A stretch of DNA of 64,000 bases from CAMDPA01 sp964574325. GTDB taxonomy: Bacteria > Pseudomonadota > Alphaproteobacteria > Rhizobiales > Hyphomicrobiaceae. The stretch's first letter is position 1; each line of letters starts with the position of its first letter. The stretch is taken from assembly GCA_964574325.1 (NCBI GenBank), contig CAZNMY010000003.1, positions 72,010 to 136,009 on the forward strand. The letters are read 5' to 3'. Shown in pieces: positions 1 to 9,554 of this stretch. The notes beneath the pieces were generated by a model, which worked only from the letters and a program-made list of their open reading frames with translations, made no database searches and was not told the origin of the DNA. A program made the translations under genes and the position numbers.

Positions 1-429
1 CGCCCATTCGATGTCGAGCTGGTAGAGCCTGAAGTCGGCGAAGTCGATGAAGCCCGCGGCATCCGGATGTCGCGCCAGGTAGCGTCGGCGCGCGGTTGCC
101 GCATCGGCCTCTCGCATCCGCCCGACCAGCGTGACGCGCGCGCCGGTCAGCGCCGCGCGATCCGCACTCGATGCATCGAACAGAATGCTGCACCTCTGAT
201 CCGCCTCGATATTCTTCGCGTGCTCGGCAAGGCCGGACAACGCCAGCAGCGGCGATCCGTCAGGCTGGGTGGCAACGGCGACCAGCGAAGCGTAAGGGTA
301 TCCACCGACGCGGTCGATAGTGCCCAGGCTGGCCTTCCACGCCGCGCGGACGAGATCTCTGGCGAGGCCGGCCGCGGCCTCTTTTCCACCGTCCCGGGAA
401 CGCGCGTCGGAGATATCGTCGCTTGCCAT
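1..429 (-). CDS. HugZ-like / pyridoxamine 5'-phosphate oxidase-fold protein (3' end cut by window)
   Basis: I translated this by hand from the ATG whose complement lies at 427-429; the frame stays open for 143 codons to the window edge, so the C-terminal part is missing. The protein begins MASDDISDARSRDGG and carries the split-barrel FMN-binding pattern PYASLVAVATQPDGSPLLALSGL cut here as PYASLVAVATQPDGSPLL, then a helix-rich segment ending YQLDIEWA. This matches pyridoxamine-phosphate-oxidase-like and HugZ haem-utilisation proteins, which bind FMN or haem in the cytoplasm. It is divergent from chvI, so the 235-base gap at 430-664 should hold both promoters. No clear Shine-Dalgarno is seen before this start. 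Substrate cannot be told from the visible part. Confidence 0.75.
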   Translation of the reverse strand, partial: MASDDISDARSRDGGKEAAAGLARDLVRAAWKASLGTIDRVGGYPYASLVAVATQPDGSPLLALSGLAEHAKNIEADQRCSILFDASSADRAALTGARVTLVGRMREADAATARRRYLARHPDAAGFIDFADFRLYQLDIEWA

Positions 430-664
430 GTGCGTGCTCGCGCTTTGCGTGCTAGATGTGCGTCTCGAGCCCTGTTCGACACGGCCCGGTTCGAGACGGA
501 TGTCGCGGCCCATAAAGTCGGCTGATTGCCCTGCAGATGACATTCACTGGCCATTCAGCCGACCGGGAAGAGAGTAATGTTGCCACATTTCTCTCGTGTT
601 GAAACCTTAGAGGCGGCAAAATCGTGTGGCCCGGCTCAGCCGGTGCGGTGAGGCGAGTGATCCC

Positions 665-1378
665 ATGAAGGAAAAAAGCACGATCGTCCTGGTCGACGAC
701 GAGCAGAACATTCTGAAGTCGCTCAGAACGGCATTGGAAGCGGAAGGCTACAAGGTCCGCACCTACTCCGATGGCATGGCGGCCCTCGAGGCTCTGATGG
801 AAGAGCCCGCGGATCTCGGCGTCTTCGATATCAAGATGCCGCGTATGGACGGCATGGAGCTGCTGCGCCGCATGCGCCAGCAGTCCGATATGCCGGTCAT
901 CTTCCTCACCTCGAAGGACGAGGAGATCGACGAACTCTTCGGCCTCAAGATGGGGGCCGACGATTATATCGCCAAGCCGTTCTCCCTTCGCCTCGTGGTC
1001 GAGCGCGTGAAGGCCGTGCTGCGCCGCATCGGTGCCAAGGACGGCGCGCCGCAGACGCCGGAGGCAGCCCGCGCGATCATCGAGCGCGGTAAGTTGAAGC
1101 TCGATCCCGAGCGTCATACCTGCCATTGGGACAACAAGGCCGTCACGCTGACCGTGACCGAGTTCCTGATATTGCAGGCGCTGGCGACCCGACCCGGCGT
1201 CGTCAAGACGCGCGACGCGCTGATGGATGCAGCTTACGACGATCAGGTCTACGTCGACGACCGCACCATCGACAGCCACATCAAGCGGCTGCGCAAGAAG
1301 TTCAAGCAGGTCGACGACGATTTCGATGTGATCGAGACGCTTTACGGGGTCGGCTATCGCTTCAAGGAAGCAGCCTGA
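665..1378 (+). CDS. chvI: Response regulator ChvI (OmpR family)
   Basis: A 237-residue OmpR/PhoB-type regulator with an N-terminal receiver and a C-terminal winged helix. The receiver shows the acidic pair D11/D12, phospho-acceptor D55 in FDIKMPRMDG, T82 and K104 in the AKPF motif. The DNA-binding wing ends in ETLYGVGYRF. I chose ATG 665 because GAGG lies about ten bases upstream; an upstream in-frame start would add only 13 unlikely residues. It is followed by chvG and hprK on the same strand, the usual Rhizobiales order. In that order ChvI is the regulator of an acid/envelope-stress system that in several species is essential or needed for host interaction (family knowledge). Confidence 0.95.
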   Translation: MKEKSTIVLVDDEQNILKSLRTALEAEGYKVRTYSDGMAALEALMEEPADLGVFDIKMPRMDGMELLRRMRQQSDMPVIFLTSKDEEIDELFGLKMGADDYIAKPFSLRLVVERVKAVLRRIGAKDGAPQTPEAARAIIERGKLKLDPERHTCHWDNKAVTLTVTEFLILQALATRPGVVKTRDALMDAAYDDQVYVDDRTIDSHIKRLRKKFKQVDDDFDVIETLYGVGYRFKEAA

Positions 1379-1568
1379 GGGTCGCTCCAGCTTCAGTTGG
1401 TGGTCGCTTCCCGCCGAACGGCCTTGCCGGTCGAAGGACTGGTGCCCTTGGTCCGTTCGGCGCAGCCTCCGACCAGGGGACGCGGCGCCCGGCTGTTGCA
1501 ACGTGCGATACGGCTCGAAACGCGAAGGCGAGGCCTGACGTGAGGCCGAGCCCTTCGGTTTGCAAACT

Positions 1569-3458
1569 ATGAGGCTTCGGCACGGCATGCCCTTCGACGG
1601 CGAGCAACCGAAAATCGTGGGCGATGCGCTGGCCGGCGGCAGGGCAGCCGCGCAGTGGGCGTCGGCGACGTTCGCGCAGTTCCTGCGCATATTGGAGATT
1701 GTGGGCGGTCACGTGCGCCGCTTCTTCGATCGGTTGCCGATCGTGCGTTGGTTTTCGCGCAGCCTTGCCCGCCGCATCATTTTTTCGAACGCGATCGGTC
1801 TCCTGATCCTGCTTGGAGGCTATTGGTATCTCAACCAGTACAAGGACTGGCTGGTCGACGCCAAGCTCGATAGCCTCACGGCCCAGGGCGAGATCATCGC
1901 CCAGGCGATCGCAGCCAACGCCACGCTCGACGGCGAGCGCCTCGTCGTCGATCCGGAAGCGCAGCCGGACATGGCCCCCCCTCTCGACGAATACCGCGAC
2001 GACGGCTTCGCGGCGCTGTCCTTCTCTCTGGGACCGGAGAAGGTTGCCCCGGTACTTCGACGCCTGATCCAGCCCGATATCCGGGCCCGCGTCTATGATC
2101 GCGAAGGCCGCTTGATCGTCGACACCGTCGAATTCCTGTCGAAGCGGAAGCTGGTCGACCCCCACAAGACCGACGACAAGCCGCGCACCAAGAATCTCTG
2201 GACGCGCATGACGGAGTACCTCTTCGCCTCGGAATTGCCGGTGCTGCGCGAGCTGGATCGCGCCAACGGCAACTATTATCCCCCCGTTCGCAGCGCGATG
2301 TCAGGCACCGGCACACCGATGCTGCTGCTCAACGAGGAAGGCCATCAGATCGTCTCCTACGCAGCACCCATCGTTCGTGCCCGCAAGATTCATGGCGTTC
2401 TGCTGCTCTCGACCGATCCCGGCGAGATCGAGAAGGTGCTGAACAAGGAGCGCAATGCGATCATAAAGCTCGCCGGCCTCGCTCTGACCGCCAGCTTCCT
2501 CGTCTCGATGCTGCTCGCATATTCGGTGGCGGGCCCGATCTACAAGCTGTCGCAGGCGGCCGAGGCGGTCAGCGTCGACATCAACGCGCGCCACCGGCTG
2601 CCGGATTTCACCGACCGCAGGGACGAGGTTGCCCACCTCGCGCAGAGTTTCAAGGCGATGACGGCCTCGCTGTATCGCCGCATCGAGGCGAGCGAGAAGT
2701 TCGCCGCCGATGTCGCCCACGAGCTGAAGAATCCGCTGACGGCAGCCAACGCCACCGCCCAGTCGCTCTCGTATGCCCGCACCGACGAGGAGCGCGATCA
2801 GCTCGTCGTCCAGATCCGCAGCGAGCTGAAGCGCCTCAATCGCTTGATCAGCGACGTGTCGAACGCCTCCCGACTGGACGCTGAGCTTGCCCTGCAGCAG
2901 CGCGAGCCCGTCGATATGGCCGAGGTTCTGCACAATGTCGCGACGACCTTCCGCGACCTCACGAGCGGTTCCGGCCGTGCGATCGAGCTCGACGTCGCCC
3001 AGCATGGAACGGACGATCTCGTCGTCCTCGGCCAGGACGGCCGCCTCGGTCAGGTCGCCACCAATCTGATCGACAACGCGCTCTCGTTCTCCCCGTCTGA
3101 CGGTACCATCAGGATCTCGCTGCGCCGCGATAGCGACATGGTTCGCTTCTGCGTGGAGGACGAAGGGCCGGGTATCGATGTCGGCAAGCTCGAGAAGGTT
3201 TTCGAGCGCTTCTACACGTATCGCCCGACCGCCACGACGAGCCGGGGCAACAATTCGGGCCTGGGCCTGTCGATCACCCGTGAGATCGTGAAGGCCCACG
3301 ATGGCAGGATCTGGGCCGAGAACCGCCGGCCCGAGCTGTCTGACAACGGCGTTGTCGATGGCCAACGGCGGGGCGCCCGGTTCGTGGTGACGATCCCCGC
3401 CGCGCAGCGTGTCGGTCAGCAGTATCGATCGCAGCCGTCGCGGGGCTGGCGCGTCTGA
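1569..3458 (+). CDS. chvG: Sensor histidine kinase ChvG
   Basis: About 629 residues. A first membrane segment around residues 77-95 (FSNAIGLLILLGGYWYL), a long periplasmic sensor part, a second segment around residue 300-325 (LAGLALTASFLVSMLLAY), HAMP, then HisKA with the phospho-accepting His384 in VAHELKNPL and an intact HATPase domain (NLIDNALSFS, DEGPGID, GLGLSI). Partner of ChvI, 190 bases downstream of it. The start is uncertain: TTG 1560, ATG 1569 and ATG 1587 are all in frame and none has a convincing ribosome binding site; I took the first ATG. The rhizobial periplasmic repressor ExoR is not encoded in the window. Confidence 0.93.
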   Translation: MRLRHGMPFDGEQPKIVGDALAGGRAAAQWASATFAQFLRILEIVGGHVRRFFDRLPIVRWFSRSLARRIIFSNAIGLLILLGGYWYLNQYKDWLVDAKLDSLTAQGEIIAQAIAANATLDGERLVVDPEAQPDMAPPLDEYRDDGFAALSFSLGPEKVAPVLRRLIQPDIRARVYDREGRLIVDTVEFLSKRKLVDPHKTDDKPRTKNLWTRMTEYLFASELPVLRELDRANGNYYPPVRSAMSGTGTPMLLLNEEGHQIVSYAAPIVRARKIHGVLLLSTDPGEIEKVLNKERNAIIKLAGLALTASFLVSMLLAYSVAGPIYKLSQAAEAVSVDINARHRLPDFTDRRDEVAHLAQSFKAMTASLYRRIEASEKFAADVAHELKNPLTAANATAQSLSYARTDEERDQLVVQIRSELKRLNRLISDVSNASRLDAELALQQREPVDMAEVLHNVATTFRDLTSGSGRAIELDVAQHGTDDLVVLGQDGRLGQVATNLIDNALSFSPSDGTIRISLRRDSDMVRFCVEDEGPGIDVGKLEKVFERFYTYRPTATTSRGNNSGLGLSITREIVKAHDGRIWAENRRPELSDNGVVDGQRRGARFVVTIPAAQRVGQQYRSQPSRGWRV

Positions 3459-3472
3459 TCGCGGGGAGCGCT

Positions 3473-3943
3473 ATGTCGGACGATGCCGGCGAAACCGCGA
3501 ACCTACACGGCACGGCACTGGCGGTCGGCGATCGCGGGGTTATGATCCGCGGCCCTTCGGGCTCTGGAAAATCGGACCTCGCCTTGCGCGTTCTGGCCCT
3601 GCGACCGGGCCCGCTCGTGTCAGCCCAACCGATGCTCGTCGCCGACGATCGCGTGCTCGTCACCGCCAGCGACGGCCATCTGACGCTCGGCTGTCCCGGC
3701 CCGATCCGAGGGCTGATCGAAGTGCGCGGTGTCGGCATCGTGGCGGTTCCGGTCGTCGCAGGCGCGCGGCTGGTCCTGGTCGTGGATCTCGTCCGGCCGG
3801 GCGACGTTCAGCGACTGCCGGAGCAGGAGGACACGGCCGTGATCCGCGGCGTCAGGGTCCCTCGCATCGCGCTCGCGCCGTTCGAGCCCTCCGCCGCTCT
3901 GAAGCTCGTTCTGGCGGTGGAAAATCTGCGGGATTGCCTGTAA
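3473..3943 (+). CDS. hprK: HPr kinase/phosphorylase, short alphaproteobacterial form
   Basis: 156 residues, roughly half the length of the Firmicutes enzyme: only the C-terminal P-loop domain is present, as is usual in alphaproteobacteria. The P-loop GPSGSGKS lies at residues 27-34, and the conserved region VLVADDRVLV follows. It should phosphorylate the regulatory serine of HPr (Ser57 of the protein encoded at 4582). It starts 14 bases after chvG, so it is probably co-transcribed, tying the phosphotransferase branch to ChvG/ChvI. The expected role is regulation, since no sugar permease is nearby. Confidence 0.92.
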   Translation: MSDDAGETANLHGTALAVGDRGVMIRGPSGSGKSDLALRVLALRPGPLVSAQPMLVADDRVLVTASDGHLTLGCPGPIRGLIEVRGVGIVAVPVVAGARLVLVVDLVRPGDVQRLPEQEDTAVIRGVRVPRIALAPFEPSAALKLVLAVENLRDCL

Positions 3944-4095
3944 GGCCGTGCTCCCGAGGGTGAGCCCCCTCCATCACACCCACCCGCTCTCGGTTCCAAA
4001 ATGTCCTCCGCGTTCAGTTTATCTCTTTCGACCATCTTGCGATTGCGGCAAACAGTTGCCACACCTAGGTCAGTTGGGGGAGCAAGGTCGGTTCC

Positions 4096-4500
4096 ATGAT
4101 TGGCATCGTCATCGTGACGCACGGCGGTCTGGCCGGTGAATTCCGTGCGGCCCTGGAACACGTGGTCGGCCCCCAGTCCCAACTCGAGACGATTTCGATC
4201 GGTCCCGAGGACGACATGGAGCTCCGCCGCGGTGACATCCTCGCGGCTGTGAAGCGAGCGGAAGGCGGCAGCGGGGTCGTCATCCTCACCGATATGTTCG
4301 GCGGCACTCCTTCTAATCTCGCGATTTCCGTCATGGATGAGGCCAGGGTCGAGGTCATCGCAGGTGTGAACCTGCCGATGCTGATAAAACTCGCCAGCGT
4401 CCGCTCGGATGCGCCTCTTGCAAAGGCCGTTGACTTGGCCAAGGAGTCCGGACGGAAGTATATCAGCGTCGCAAGCCAGGTTCTGACGGGCGAGAGCTGA
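4096..4500 (+). CDS. PTS EIIA component, mannose (EIIA-Man) family
   Basis: A complete 134-residue EIIA-Man-fold protein. The active-site histidine is His9 in IVIVTHGG, and the family motif TDMFGGTPSN is present near the middle. It would accept phosphate from phospho-HPr. There is no EIIB, EIIC or EIID, so it is likely a terminal regulatory acceptor, as in the rhizobial HprK-EIIA-HPr clusters. A purine-rich GGGGGAG stretch lies about 12 bases before the ATG. The 152-base gap after hprK contains an AT-richer patch (4010-4060) and could hold its own promoter. Confidence 0.9.
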   Translation: MIGIVIVTHGGLAGEFRAALEHVVGPQSQLETISIGPEDDMELRRGDILAAVKRAEGGSGVVILTDMFGGTPSNLAISVMDEARVEVIAGVNLPMLIKLASVRSDAPLAKAVDLAKESGRKYISVASQVLTGES

Positions 4501-4581
4501 CGATCGCGGGGCATGGTGCGCGCGATCGTTCGATGAGACCCTTCACGGGCTCTCGGCAATCGGAAGCAGGAGGCGTCGCCG

Positions 4582-4896
4582 ATGCAAAAGGAAACGCATC
4601 CGGAAGGCAACAGAGCCCCTGCCGCCAAAGTCATCATCCGCAACCGGAAGGGGCTCCACGCGAGAGCTTCGGCGAAGTTCGTCAAGTGTGCCGAGACCTT
4701 CGACGCTGAAGTGACGGTCACGCGCGATGGCCAGTCCGTAGGCGGGACGTCGATCATGGGGCTGATGATGCTGGCCGCCGGCCCCGGCGCAGAAATTCAA
4801 GTGCAGGCGACCGGTCCCGACGCTCTGATCGCCGTCGAAGCGCTGATCGCACTCGTCGTCGCAGGCTTCGGCGAAGAGATGGTCGACGACCTCTAA
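4582..4896 (+). CDS. ptsH: Phosphocarrier protein HPr
   Basis: 104 residues with a short N-terminal extension compared with classic HPr (about 85-90). The phospho-histidine is His26 in RKGLHARAS, and Ser57 in GTSIMGLMML matches the regulatory serine targeted by HprK. AGGAGG at 4568-4573 gives a strong ribosome binding site. It would receive phosphate from the EI-Ntr encoded at 31907-34237 and pass it to the EIIA encoded just upstream. Whether to call it HPr or NPr is a matter of naming; the presence of hprK alongside favours HPr. Confidence 0.93.
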   Translation: MQKETHPEGNRAPAAKVIIRNRKGLHARASAKFVKCAETFDAEVTVTRDGQSVGGTSIMGLMMLAAGPGAEIQVQATGPDALIAVEALIALVVAGFGEEMVDDL

Positions 4897-4955
4897 CCCA
4901 GAATCACAAATGGCTGGCCCGTCTCGCTGCACTCGCGCCCGCCTCTCGAAAAAAT

Positions 4956-4978
4956 AGGGCGCGGGGTTGCCGCGCCCT
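4956..4978 (-). terminator. Intrinsic terminator downstream of the TadG-like gene
   Basis: A perfect 9-bp stem AGGGCGCGG / CCGCGCCCT with a 5-base loop. On the minus strand it is followed by ATTTTTT, so it is oriented to end the TadG transcript. It lies between the converging HPr and TadG genes. Confidence 0.8.
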
Positions 4979-5004
4979 TGGTTCGATGACGGCAGGCCGA
5001 GGTT

Positions 5005-6402
5005 TCAATTCCGGATGCGAAGCGTCGACAGCGCCAGGGCGATCTGCCGAAACGAGGCGCGGAGTTCTTCGCCCGACGATGCGTTGAAGAAGAAGCTGGT
5101 GTTTTCCGCGGTCTCCGCTTCACCGCGCGAAGCGCACTGCCTCAGCGTGTTGGTCGCCGTCTCGTTGCCTTCGAGCTGGAAGCCGACGGTGTAGACCGTA
5201 ATGCCGGCAGCCTTCATGTTGGTGCACAGCGTGACGGCCTTTGCCGACACCGAGGTCTCGTCTGCGCTGGTGCCGCCGAAAGTATTGTAGACGCCGTCGG
5301 TCATCAGTACGGCGACTTTTCTGAGCTTGGGCTGCCCTTTTGAATTGAGCGTGGTCAGGTCGCTGTAGGGAGCCGGTGTGCTTGCGCTGTCCCAGATGCC
5401 GGTCCAGTTCGGCGACAACAGATACCAGGCCCATGCCGTTCCGAGTGCGCCGGCAGTGGCGCCGGCAGCCGGCAAAGCGGTGATGTGATCCTTGATCGCT
5501 TCCTTGTCGCTGGAGAGCGGCTTGATGGTGGGGATCTCGACCGAACTGTAGCCGGTCGTCATGCAGGCGCCGTTGCTGCTGTAGTTGGACTGGTTCGTTT
5601 TGGCAGCATTGCCCGTGTCGCCACTGTGGGCGTTGAGCGTGTTGTTGCCGACAGGCTTGGCGTCGGTGAATTCTTCCGTGCCCGTGCGCTCGGTCACGCA
5701 GGTGATGCCTGTCATGGTCGTGCCGCTGAAGCTGCGGGTCGTCTGCACGTCTGTGACGCGGTCGAGGTATTGGCCGACGTTGACGCGCTGAGAGAAGGGA
5801 GCGAGTGCAACCTTGGACGTGTACTGGCTCTGGTCGCTCCAGACGACGATGTCGACGAGATCTTTGGCGGCGTCCTTGAGGTCGGTGATCTTCTGACCGT
5901 CCATCGAGCCGGTCGTATCGAGCATCAGGGAGACTTCGAGATTGGTGCCGGCATTGCCTCCCGCTGCGATCACCGTCTCGGAGACGATGCGACCGGGGAT
6001 CGCAGAGAAGCCCAGCACCGCGAGGAACGGGCTCGGCATCGCGAAATCGACCGTTCCGCGCAGAACCGTTCCGCCTTCCGTCACGGCAAATGAAGGTGTG
6101 CCGCCGGTCACATTCGCCGGCTTCATCTTGTCGAAGTAGGTGGTGGCCGCATTGATCCCGACGCTGAAATCGCTTCCGGTCGTGAGCTGAAGGGCCCGTC
6201 CGCCGGCGAGCGAAGCGCTGTCCATCGCGCTCTGCATCTTGTTGCGGGCGCTGAACCAGCGCGCATAGTCGATGGCGCCACCGATGGTGGCAAAGAGTGT
6301 CAGGACAGAGAAACCGAACACGATAGCGACGTTGCCGGAGCGGTCCTTCACGAAGCGGCTGCACGTTCCTGAATTCGGAATCCGACGCGTGAACTGATAC
6401 AT
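5005..6402 (-). CDS. TadG-like pilus assembly protein with von Willebrand A domain
   Basis: 465 residues. After a basic N terminus a single membrane segment (about residues 25-45, IVFGFSVLTLFATIGGAIDY) carries the TadE/TadG-like pattern of KDRSGNVAIVFGF. The rest should be periplasmic, with a vWA domain whose metal site is D162-T-T164-G-S166 in LMLDTTGSMDG and a later MTDGVYN. Such proteins accompany Flp/Tad pilus systems in rhizobia, but no other tad gene is in the window, so this is an orphan. The upstream region is notably AT-rich. Its end carries the terminator at 4956-4978. Confidence 0.85.
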   Translation of the reverse strand: MYQFTRRIPNSGTCSRFVKDRSGNVAIVFGFSVLTLFATIGGAIDYARWFSARNKMQSAMDSASLAGGRALQLTTGSDFSVGINAATTYFDKMKPANVTGGTPSFAVTEGGTVLRGTVDFAMPSPFLAVLGFSAIPGRIVSETVIAAGGNAGTNLEVSLMLDTTGSMDGQKITDLKDAAKDLVDIVVWSDQSQYTSKVALAPFSQRVNVGQYLDRVTDVQTTRSFSGTTMTGITCVTERTGTEEFTDAKPVGNNTLNAHSGDTGNAAKTNQSNYSSNGACMTTGYSSVEIPTIKPLSSDKEAIKDHITALPAAGATAGALGTAWAWYLLSPNWTGIWDSASTPAPYSDLTTLNSKGQPKLRKVAVLMTDGVYNTFGGTSADETSVSAKAVTLCTNMKAAGITVYTVGFQLEGNETATNTLRQCASRGEAETAENTSFFFNASSGEELRASFRQIALALSTLRIRN

Positions 6403-6898
6403 TGTTTCGACCTTCGCTGACCCTGTGTACGGATCATGCGTGTAAATTGATAAGAGCGAGTAAATAACGAGAAATTTTATGCAATTTTGATCTCTTGCCG
6501 GAGTATGAATGTAGTTCGTAAAAGTGAATCAAAAATATATAAGCTTGATTGTCCTTGTTTCAGAATGACCGGGCTGAAAAGCGGATCGACATCGTCGGTT
6601 GATCGCGACGCTCCCGGCTGAAACATGCCGGCCCGGGTTCCCGCGTGTTCCGGAGTGCAGAAGCAAGAACCGTGCTCTTGCCTTCGTCTGGCGGCGTTTC
6701 GGCAGCATCTCGTTCTGGCAGGACGGCCGAGAGGCTTGAGAGGAATGAAGACATAAGCATTTCTTTATGTGCTCTTGCGCGACCAACCGGTCAGCGCTAT
6801 AGACGCGGCGCGAGCAAGCACGCTGCCGACCCGGCCTCAATTCGCAGAGGTCCCTTCCCGCAGGGGCGCAGCCGAGACAAATCCCCGAGAGGATCGAC
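6403..6898. other. Divergent intergenic region, tadG-like / ahcY
   Basis: No supported gene. Bases 6430-6545 are strongly AT-rich, fitting the promoter of the TadG-like gene. Bases 6550-6740 are GC-rich without a convincing reading frame. The ahcY-proximal part contains the inverted repeat listed at 6752-6771. I found no recognisable SAH or SAM riboswitch core. Confidence 0.6.
6752..6771. promoter_or_regulatory. Candidate operator upstream of ahcY
   Basis: Imperfect 20-base inverted repeat ACATAAGCATTTCTTTATGT: the halves ACATAAGCA and TCTTTATGT match at 7 of 9 positions. It lies 127 bases before the ahcY start. Methionine-cycle genes in alphaproteobacteria are often controlled by ArsR-family SAH- or SAM-responsive repressors that bind short AT-rich palindromes; assignment to that class is inference. 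Confidence 0.4.
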
Positions 6899-8311
<1,413 letters not shown>

Positions 8312-8320
8312 GGTTGCTCG

Positions 8321-8345
8321 GGGTCAGACCCTGCGGGTCTGACCC
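8321..8345. repeat. Nested palindrome downstream of ahcY
   Basis: Perfect 11-bp arms GGGTCAGACCC and GGGTCTGACCC around TGC. Each arm is itself a palindrome with one central base, so it can fold as one long hairpin or two small ones. No T-run follows, which points to a REP-like element or an mRNA-end stabiliser. Confidence 0.6.
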
Positions 8346-8370
8346 TACGACCGAACACGCTACATTTCAC

Positions 8371-8402
8371 GGCCGGCGCGATCTCGATCACGTCGGCCTT
8401 TT
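8371..8402 (+). terminator. Probable intrinsic terminator of ahcY
   Basis: Stem GGCCGGCGCGATC (8371-8383) with GATCACGTCGGCC (8386-8398), one wobble and one mismatch, followed by TTTT. It lies before the ribosome binding site of the next gene. Confidence 0.6.
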
Positions 8403-8467
8403 GCGTTGTTGACCTGATCCCGAGCCGGACTAGATTGCCTTTCGAAAAGAAAATTCGGGAGGACGCC

Positions 8468-9499
8468 ATGATTGATATTGCGCGATACGCGACAGCATTC
8501 TTCTGCGCCCTGTCCGCGACCGCATCGCCTCTCGCAGCCCAGACCCCCGCGGAGTTCTTCAAGGGCAAGACGGTCACGATCCTCATCGGCACCTCCGCCG
8601 GCAACGACTACGACTTCCGCGGTCGGCTGATCGCGCGCCACCTGGGCAAGCATATCCCCGGCGAGCCGCAACTCGTCCCGCGCAACATGCCCGGCGGCGG
8701 CGGTATCGTCGCGACCAACTACGTCGCCAGCATCGCGCCGCGCGACGGCACCACGCTCTACATGATCATGGCCAACATGATGACCGCCCAGGCGATGGGC
8801 GTGCAGGGCGTCCAGTTCGACACCCGAAAGTTCCGCTGGATCGGCAACACCACATCATCGCCGAATGTCGTCAATTCCTGGCACACGAGCGGCATCACGA
8901 AAATCGAGCAGACCAAGACGCAGGAGCTGGTGCTCGGCGCGCCGGTCGGCACCGCGGGCGCGCTCTATGCGACGGCGCTGGCCAAGGTTTACGGCGGGAA
9001 GATAAAGCTGGTGACCGGCTATCCCGGCGGCGGCGAAGTCAACATCGCCATGGAGCGCGGCGAGGTGCAGGGCCGCGGCTCGAACTCGTGGTCGTCCTGG
9101 AAATCGACGAAACCCGCTTGGCTCGCGGAGAAAAAGCTCAACATCCTCGTGCAGGTCGGCCTCACGCGGGACAGGGAGCTGCCCGATGTGCCGCTGCTGC
9201 TCGAACTCGCGGGCAACGACCTCGACCGCAGCGTAATGAGGTTCATTTCAGGTGAGACGTCGATCGCGCGCGCACTCGCCGCCCCGCCCGACGTGCCGGC
9301 AGACCGCGTCGAGGCACTGCGCCGCGCGTTCGATGCAGCGATGAAGGACCCCGAACTGCTCGCCGACGCTGCGAAGTCCAAGATCGACATCCAGGCGATG
9401 CGCGGCGAGGACGCGCAGAAGATCGCGGACGGCATCGTCGATGCGTCCCCTGCCGTTATCGCCCGCGCCCGCGAGCTTTTCGGCAATCTCGTCAAGTAG
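8468..9499 (+). CDS. Bug/TctC-family periplasmic solute-binding protein
   Basis: 343 residues. Signal peptide at the N terminus (basic MIDIARYATA, hydrophobic FFCALSATASPLAA, likely cleaved near AAQ). The mature protein has the tripartite tricarboxylate transporter receptor pattern: GKTVTILIG at the start and RNMPGGGGIVATNYV in the first lobe. Start at ATG 8468 is backed by GGGAGGA eight bases upstream. No TctA/TctB membrane genes are adjacent, as is common for the expanded orphan Bug receptors of alpha- and betaproteobacteria. The ligand, probably a small carboxylate, cannot be read from the sequence. Confidence 0.88.
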   Translation: MIDIARYATAFFCALSATASPLAAQTPAEFFKGKTVTILIGTSAGNDYDFRGRLIARHLGKHIPGEPQLVPRNMPGGGGIVATNYVASIAPRDGTTLYMIMANMMTAQAMGVQGVQFDTRKFRWIGNTTSSPNVVNSWHTSGITKIEQTKTQELVLGAPVGTAGALYATALAKVYGGKIKLVTGYPGGGEVNIAMERGEVQGRGSNSWSSWKSTKPAWLAEKKLNILVQVGLTRDRELPDVPLLLELAGNDLDRSVMRFISGETSIARALAAPPDVPADRVEALRRAFDAAMKDPELLADAAKSKIDIQAMRGEDAQKIADGIVDASPAVIARARELFGNLVK

Positions 9500-9554
9500 A
9501 GGTGTGAGACTTTCCCGGTCTGGCACCAATGGACGGCGGCAATAGTCTCATCGG

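Noticed and set aside
6560..6898. A possible SAH or SAM riboswitch before ahcY
   Set aside because: I could not fold a known core motif; only a DNA palindrome is evident.
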